A stretch of DNA of 64,000 bases from Saltatorellus ferox (lineage in GTDB: Bacteria; Planctomycetota; UBA1135; GCA-002686595), in contig CP036434.1 in NCBI GenBank assembly GCA_007751475.1, positions 3,162,001 to 3,226,000 of the forward strand, given 5' to 3'. The stretch's first letter is position 1; every line of letters begins with the position of its first letter. Below, piece after piece: positions 59,346 to 64,000 of this stretch. The notes under the pieces were generated by a model. That model had not been told where the DNA came from and ran no database searches. It saw nothing but the letters and a program-made list of their open reading frames with translations. A program made the translations under genes and the position numbers.

Positions 59346-60420
59346 ACTCGTCGAACCCCTCGGTCACCAGGACCTCATCGCCGGGCTCGTTCGCTCGGCC
59401 CGGGAAAACCGGATGCCGCACGCGCTCCTCTTCGACGGACTGGAAGGCGTGGGGAAGTTCCGCGCGGCCCTCTGGCTCGCAGGGGCGCTGCTCTGCGAGC
59501 GGGGAGGGGACGTGCCCTGCCTCGTTTGCGGCTCCTGCAAGAGAATCCAGTCGGACTCCCACGCCGACCTGTTCGTGATCGACCACCGCGCTCACGCACA
59601 GAACGCCATCACCGTCGACTTCATCGCTCCGCGCGAGGGCCGGCCCAAGGACGGCTATCGCGGTCCGCCCGTCGAGCAATTCCTCGCGCTGCGCGCCGCC
59701 GAAGGGCGCGGGAAGTACATCGTCGTTCGCGAGGCCGAAGCGATGCTGGAGGAGGCCCAGAACGCCTTCCTCAAGATGCTCGAGGAGCCGCGGCCCGGCG
59801 TGCATCTGTTCCTGGAGACATCGAGCGCAGGGTCGCTTCTCGCCACGGTCCGTAGCCGCGTCGTGCCGGTCCAGTTCGGCCGCCTGACCCTGGAACAGTG
59901 CGAGGAGGTGCTCTGGCGACAGAAGCCGTTCAGGAAGGTCACCCCCGAGAACCAGGAGGCCGTGACGCGGCTGGTTCGGATCGCGGGCGGGTCCCCGGGA
60001 CTGGCGCTGCGGCTGCACAAGCGCGCCGCGCCCGCGATGCAGGTCCTGATCGGCGATGCTCTGCTCGGGAAGCGGTCCGCCGGGGATATCTCGCGGGAGC
60101 TCTTCGAGCTGAAGGGGGAGTTCCCGGGGAAAACGCCCGCCGCCGAGCGGCGGACGCGGGCCCGGATCGCGCTGGACGTGGGACTGGAGGTTCTCACGGA
60201 CCTGGAGCGCGCCGTGGCGGGCGTGGACCCCGATCAGCTGCCCCATGGGCTGGTGGCCGGGCCGATCGCGGCATCTGGACGGTTCAGTGACGCGAGTTCG
60301 CGTCGTAGGATCGGGGAGGCGTGGCTCCGCGCCCGCGAAGATCTCGGTCTGAATCTCTCCCCCGAGGGCCTGATCGATCGCGCTCTGCTCTCCGTTCCTC
60401 GCCACGCTCGTCAAGCCTGA
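59338..60420 (+). CDS. holB: DNA polymerase III delta' subunit (clamp loader)
   Basis: TTG 59338 gives 360 residues. The clamp-loader ATPase fold is visible: HALLFDGLEGVGKFRAALWL (degenerate Walker A), the four-Cys zinc module LLCERGGDVPCLVCGSCKRI, EAEAMLEEAQNAFLKMLEEP (Walker B region) and VRSRVVPVQFGRL (sensor 1). The Walker A lysine is followed by Phe instead of Thr/Ser, as expected of delta', which does not hydrolyse ATP. It overlaps tmk by 8 bases and is followed by a Minf_1886 gene after 43 bases. Confidence 0.9.
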   Translation: MPELVEPLGHQDLIAGLVRSARENRMPHALLFDGLEGVGKFRAALWLAGALLCERGGDVPCLVCGSCKRIQSDSHADLFVIDHRAHAQNAITVDFIAPREGRPKDGYRGPPVEQFLALRAAEGRGKYIVVREAEAMLEEAQNAFLKMLEEPRPGVHLFLETSSAGSLLATVRSRVVPVQFGRLTLEQCEEVLWRQKPFRKVTPENQEAVTRLVRIAGGSPGLALRLHKRAAPAMQVLIGDALLGKRSAGDISRELFELKGEFPGKTPAAERRTRARIALDVGLEVLTDLERAVAGVDPDQLPHGLVAGPIAASGRFSDASSRRRIGEAWLRAREDLGLNLSPEGLIDRALLSVPRHARQA

Positions 60421-60463
60421 GTCGGCATCCCGACCCAGAAGCCCTGCCCCTACCGGCCAATTC

Positions 60464-60916
60464 ATGGACCCGCTTCGCAAAGTCTGGAAGAAGGACAGCC
60501 GCTATCGGCTGGAGGCCTACGTGTTCCTCTTCGACGCGCTGGACAAGACGGTCAAGTCGGCGGGTCGCGACGCGGAGACCGGGGTTTCCCGGCACGTGAC
60601 CGGACAGGAGCTGCTGGAGGGCATGCGCATCCACGCCGTGCGGACGTTCGGACCGCTCGCTGCCCAGGTCTGGCGGACCTGGGGCGTCAAGAGCACCATG
60701 GACTGGGGCCAGATCGTCTTCAATCTCGTCGAGAACGAGCTTCTCCGGCGCCAGGAGACCGACTCGATCGAGGACTTCAAGGACGGCTACGACTTCGAGG
60801 AGGCCTTCGTGACGTCCTACGTCCCGAGCCTCCCGACGGAACTGGGCGCCCTTCCCAGGCTGCCGATCCAGGACGACGATTCCGCAGATGAGGCAGGCCA
60901 CGGAGCCTTTGGCTGA
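60464..60916 (+). CDS. Minf_1886 family protein
   Basis: A 150-residue protein of an uncharacterised family common in planctomycetes and verrucomicrobia. Visible family features: YRLEAYVFLFDALDKT, HVTGQELLEGMRIHAVRTFG, VWRTWGVKSTMDWGQIVFNL and ENELLRRQETDSIEDFKDGY. No catalytic motif, no signal peptide. It ends by overlapping the permease gene at one base (TGATG), so the two are cotranscribed. Confidence 0.8.
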   Translation: MDPLRKVWKKDSRYRLEAYVFLFDALDKTVKSAGRDAETGVSRHVTGQELLEGMRIHAVRTFGPLAAQVWRTWGVKSTMDWGQIVFNLVENELLRRQETDSIEDFKDGYDFEEAFVTSYVPSLPTELGALPRLPIQDDDSADEAGHGAFG

Positions 60917-62409
60917 TGCTCGAGCGCCTTTCGAAGACCCACAGGAACATCGCGCTGATCGCGATCGGACTCCTTCTGGCGTGGTTCGCCTGGACCGTGA
61001 GGTCGGTCCTGAACCCTCTCATCCTCGGCTACCTGCTGGCGTACATCCTGCGCCCACTCGTCCAGAAGCTCCAGGATCGGGGTATGGGGCGGCGGCCCGC
61101 CGTCAACATCATCTTCGTCGTGTTCGGGCTTCTGCTGCTGACCGTCGGAGGAGCTGTTTTCATCCAGGCGCGGCAGTTCGTGGAGAATCAGATCGTCAAC
61201 GTCCAAGGCGACGAGGACCTTTTCACGCGCGCCCAGAAGAACATCGATGGGCTGCTCGGGCGAGCGGGTTCCTGGATGGATGCGACCTTCCGCAGCGGGG
61301 CTGCCGACGCGCTCCTTCCGACCGAGGAACCCGCGAGCACGGGAGAGTCAGATGACGGGGCTCCCAGGGAGTCCGACGGCGACGCCACCGCTGCCGAGTC
61401 CGACGGAGCGTCCGACTCAGGGCAGGTGTCCGAAGGGGACGCCGAGAATGGCGCCGGTTCCGCTGAGGGACAGTCGGATGATCGAGGGCCCGCGGAGGCG
61501 GCCGAAGGAGCCGCAGAAGGTCAGGCCGCAGATGGCCAGGCCGCAGATGGCCAGGCCGCAGATGGCCGGGCCGCAGATGGCCGGGCTGCAGATGGCCGGG
61601 CTGCAGACGAGGAGCTGACCCTGGCGAGTCTCCTGAAGGCCTGGACCTCGTCGCTCACGAACGGTGATTCGTCGGGCCTGGGCCGCGCCCAGGTCGTTCT
61701 GAAATACGTGCAGCGCTTCTTCGGCGGCCTGATGAGCTTCTTTGGATTCCTCATGTTGCTGCCGGTCTACACCTACTTTCTGCTCTTCGAGCTCGAGCGG
61801 ATCCACGAATTCGTGCGCATGCACGTGCCCAAGCGAGAGCGCGAGCGCGTGACCCGAATCGGCCGCCAGGTGGGCTCCGTGATCGCCAACTTCTTTCGGG
61901 GGCGCTTGCTCATCTGCCTTCTGAAGGGACTCGTCCTGGCCATCGGTCTGACGATCCTCCAGATCCCGTACGGATTCCTGCTGGGCATGGTCAGCGGCTT
62001 CCTGTCCCTCGTGCCCTTCGTCGGGCCGATGATCGGCTTCGTCATGACGTTCCTGATCTCTCTCCAGGGAGCCGATACGGAGGGTTCGGGCATCTGGGTC
62101 ACGCTCGCGATCCTGGGGGGAATCTTCATGCTGGCGGAGGTCCTGGAGGGCTACGTGTTCATCCCGAAGATCCTCGGCGACTCGCTGGGCCTCCACCCGG
62201 TCGTCATTCTGCTGTCGGTTTTCGTCGGCGGGGCGGCGCTCGGTTTCTTCGGCATGCTGATCGCCATTCCCCTCGCAGCCGCGCTCATCATCCTGTTCCG
62301 GGAACTCGTCATGCCTGCTCTGAACGAGTTCGCCGAGGAGGACAGTCACGTCGATGGGCCCTATGGAGGCCCTCCCGAGGGCGGGGGGTCGGTCCCCGTA
62401 GAGGCCTGA
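60916..62409 (+). CDS. AI-2E (PerM-type) membrane transporter with a repeat insertion
   Basis: A 497-residue protein with about eight helices. The core is recognisable: LAWFAWTVRSVLNPLILGYL, LAYILRPLVQKLQDRGMGRR, FRGRLLICLLKGLVLAIGLT, FVGPMIGFVMTFLISLQGAD and VLEGYVFIPKILGDSLGLHP. Between residues about 130 and 235 there is an unusual acidic Glu/Asp/Ala/Gly insertion including five QAADG/RAADG units, absent from normal family members. The insertion falls in a soluble loop. Transported substrate unknown; AI-2 export should not be assumed. Confidence 0.85.
   Translation: MLERLSKTHRNIALIAIGLLLAWFAWTVRSVLNPLILGYLLAYILRPLVQKLQDRGMGRRPAVNIIFVVFGLLLLTVGGAVFIQARQFVENQIVNVQGDEDLFTRAQKNIDGLLGRAGSWMDATFRSGAADALLPTEEPASTGESDDGAPRESDGDATAAESDGASDSGQVSEGDAENGAGSAEGQSDDRGPAEAAEGAAEGQAADGQAADGQAADGRAADGRAADGRAADEELTLASLLKAWTSSLTNGDSSGLGRAQVVLKYVQRFFGGLMSFFGFLMLLPVYTYFLLFELERIHEFVRMHVPKRERERVTRIGRQVGSVIANFFRGRLLICLLKGLVLAIGLTILQIPYGFLLGMVSGFLSLVPFVGPMIGFVMTFLISLQGADTEGSGIWVTLAILGGIFMLAEVLEGYVFIPKILGDSLGLHPVVILLSVFVGGAALGFFGMLIAIPLAAALIILFRELVMPALNEFAEEDSHVDGPYGGPPEGGGSVPVEA
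61528..61602 (+). repeat. 15-bp in-frame tandem repeat
   Basis: Five copies of GCAGATGGCCAGGCC/GCAGATGGCCGGGCT coding Ala-Asp-Gly-Gln/Arg-Ala, with progressive base changes from the first to the last copy. A preceding part-unit (61513-61527) is more degenerate. Confidence 0.93.
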
Positions 62410-62633
62410 CGTCGGTTCCCGGCCGGTGCGTCCTCGAGTCCGGCGGAACTTCCTCGACAGGACGCTTCGATCGAGGGCCCCCGATCGGTACGTTTCCTTC
62501 CGAGGGGGGCGCGCGGCTCCCGACGTCCGTGGGGGCCAGGCGCGGCCCTGCCCCGGGGATCGTCATGGCCGCCGTCCAGCCACTCGACCCAGGCGGGTTC
62601 GAGTCTCTGCTGATCACGAAGAAACCACCGACG

Positions 62634-63383
62634 ATGTCCAACACTCAAGGGTCCCACCCAAGCCGGCGCAAGATGGCCGGAATCTCCACCGTTCTCACTC
62701 GCTTCGCAGCCGTGGGGTTGATCGCCACCATGGCGTCTTGCGCCTCGCCCCAGGACGTCGCGTACACCCGCGAGCTCGCCAAGGACTACGAGAACCAGGT
62801 CTTCGATCTCGAGCGTCAGCTCGCCGAGAAGAACCTCGAACTCTCCCGAATTCAGGAGCGCTACGCCGAAGAGCGAAAGTCGTCGATCGTGAACTCGAGC
62901 TTCGACGGCAGCCTGGAGTCCCGCCTCAACAATCTCGCGTCGATGATCGATCAGCGCGGCGGCGAGGTGAAAGACGTCGAGCGTTTCGACGTCGAAGGAG
63001 GCTATCTGCTGATGATCCAGGACAAGATCCTGTTCGACTCGGGTTCAGCCGCGCTCGGAACCTCCGGCAGCCAGGCTCTCGCCGAGATCGCCGCAGAGAT
63101 CGCTGCGGCACCCCACGGCGAGATCTTCGTCCGCGGGCACACCGATTCGGACCCGGTCCGCAAGCCGGAGACGCTCCGCCAGTTCCCGAACGGCAACCTC
63201 CAGCTTTCGGCCGAGCGCGCCGTTTCGGTCGCTGCCTACCTGATCGATAACTCGGCCCTGGGCGGCAAGGATGTCGTCGTCATGGGCTTCGGCTCCTGGC
63301 GTCCCGTCAAGCCGAACACGTCGGCGGAGTCCAAGCGCCTGAACCGTCGCGTGGAGATCTTCGTTTCCGACCCCGAGTCCTGA
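62634..63383 (+). CDS. OmpA-family peptidoglycan-associated lipoprotein
   Basis: ATG 62634 gives 249 residues. The signal (TRFAAVGLIATMAS then C) has lipobox ATMASC (Cys36). A coiled coil at about 45-75 follows (YENQVFDLERQLAEKNLELS), then the OmpA C-terminal domain at 120-245: LFDSGSAALGTSGSQALAEI, IFVRGHTDSDPVRKPETLRQ and ESKRLNRRVEIFVSD. The Asp and Arg that bind diaminopimelate are in the usual places. It anchors the outer membrane to peptidoglycan. 224 bases of gap upstream contain no gene I can support. Confidence 0.87.
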   Translation: MSNTQGSHPSRRKMAGISTVLTRFAAVGLIATMASCASPQDVAYTRELAKDYENQVFDLERQLAEKNLELSRIQERYAEERKSSIVNSSFDGSLESRLNNLASMIDQRGGEVKDVERFDVEGGYLLMIQDKILFDSGSAALGTSGSQALAEIAAEIAAAPHGEIFVRGHTDSDPVRKPETLRQFPNGNLQLSAERAVSVAAYLIDNSALGGKDVVVMGFGSWRPVKPNTSAESKRLNRRVEIFVSDPES

Positions 63384-63420
63384 TCGCGCAGCGGTCCCCG
63401 TGCTCGAACGGCTTCGCCTG

Positions 63421-64000
63421 ATGACGGGAACCCCTCGGATGAGCCTCTGCCCGCACCGCTGGTGGGGGCTCGCTCTTGCTTCGCTGGGCCTCGCCGCCTG
63501 CGGTGAGGACGCGCAGGCACCTGGCGACGGATCCAGCGTCGTACCCGCCGCTTCTTCGGCGAGTGCGTCCGCCTCCGCAACGTCCACGAATCGCCTGGTC
63601 CTCTCGAGCGACCCCGATCTCCTGATCGAGGAGCTGGAAGGGCTGGCCTTCGTTCCATCGGGCCGGACCTTCATCGGGAGCGCGCTCGACGTGGGCTCGC
63701 CGGTCGACCTTCTCGTCGATCGCTACGAGGTCTGGAACGCGCGCTGGCTCCGCTGGACCCCGGGCGAGAATCCGATCCCTGATGCGTATCGCCCCGCGCA
63801 GCGGGTCGCCGATCCGCGTCCTCGCCCCGAAGCGTGGAGCGAACTGGTGCCAGCCGTCGGCATGACGCTGAACGAAGCGCGTGAGTTCGCCGAGAGGCGC
63901 TCGATGCGCTTATTGACCTTCGAGGAATGGCTGTGGTGCGCGGTGGGGCCCACGTGTCGCCTCGTGCCGGCAGGAAGGCGGCAGCGCGGCTTCGCGAATA
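63421..64000 (+). CDS. Formylglycine-generating enzyme (SUMF1)-like lipoprotein, 3' truncated
   Basis: The frame runs off the right edge; about 193 residues are visible. ATG 63421 gives a lipoprotein signal (WWGLALASLGLAACG); a GTG at 63400 and an ATG at 63439 are alternatives. A Ser/Ala linker (VVPAASSASASASATS) follows, then the start of the SUMF1 fold: LAFVPSGRTFIGSALDVGSP, LVDRYEVWNARWLRW, GMTLNEAREFAERRSMRLLT and FEEWLWCAVG. The catalytic Cys region lies beyond the window, so activity cannot be judged. Such proteins either make formylglycine in sulfatases or have drifted to other roles. Confidence 0.78.
   Translation, partial: MTGTPRMSLCPHRWWGLALASLGLAACGEDAQAPGDGSSVVPAASSASASASATSTNRLVLSSDPDLLIEELEGLAFVPSGRTFIGSALDVGSPVDLLVDRYEVWNARWLRWTPGENPIPDAYRPAQRVADPRPRPEAWSELVPAVGMTLNEAREFAERRSMRLLTFEEWLWCAVGPTCRLVPAGRRQRGFAN

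Overview
The window is GC-rich bacterial chromosome and most resembles a deep-branching Planctomycetota genome. The reasons are: an ECF sigma factor of the large planctomycete-type family overlapping a Ser/Thr kinase gene; secreted proteins sharing a C-terminal domain with a NPGGSQGxLCL signature that I associate with planctomycete genomes; a Minf_1886-type small protein; a giant AsmA/DUF748 protein; carbamoyltransferase/DUF5989-type cassettes; and a formylglycine-enzyme-like protein at the right edge. This assignment rests on recognising families, not on a search.

Layout. 1-9276: a tightly coupled plus-strand run of six GT4 glycosyltransferases (the first cut by the window edge) and two unfamiliar proteins, almost all joined by 4-bp or 14-bp overlaps; a surface-glycan assembly operon. 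9301-14244: ECF sigma factor, overlapping Ser/Thr kinase, an unknown protein and a small protein with the Cys/His/Asp layout of YopT-type (C58) cysteine proteases. 14567-15973: B12-binding radical SAM enzyme followed by two terminator hairpins. 16125-23691 (minus): an envelope operon of a lipoprotein, a 1856-aa AsmA-like protein and a small lipoprotein. 23982-29856: isocitrate dehydrogenase, two convergent secreted proteins sharing a C-terminal domain, an 81-bp perfect palindrome, and a fused formiminotransferase-cyclodeaminase.

29969-44807 is the most unusual part. It looks like a cell-surface glycan modification island: GNAT acyltransferase, NodB-type deacetylase, SGNH hydrolases, a GT39-type glycosyltransferase and a three-gene module (small membrane protein, NodU/TobZ-type carbamoyltransferase, and an SGNH hydrolase fused to a multi-TM tail ending in a DUF5989-like segment). 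That module is present twice, exactly 5471 bp apart. The two carbamoyltransferases read as identical proteins, while the fusion proteins differ almost only in residues 305-452. Each module stands beside a divergent pair of a tiny one-TM protein and an SGNH hydrolase. Tandem repeats that include the last codons and the stop codon occur at the 3' end of two of these genes.

44934-64000 is mainly household and envelope genes: HtrA-like protease, tRNA-Val(GAC), alanine dehydrogenase, UppP, a secreted amidase, a cytidylyltransferase, a GT4 enzyme, a YwqK-like lipoprotein with a peptidoglycan amidase, and a TPR/metallopeptidase protein. A noncoding imperfect palindrome of about 1 kb with a 13-copy heptamer array at its centre follows, then tmk, holB, a Minf_1886 protein, an AI-2E-type permease, an OmpA-like lipoprotein and a truncated SUMF1-like gene.
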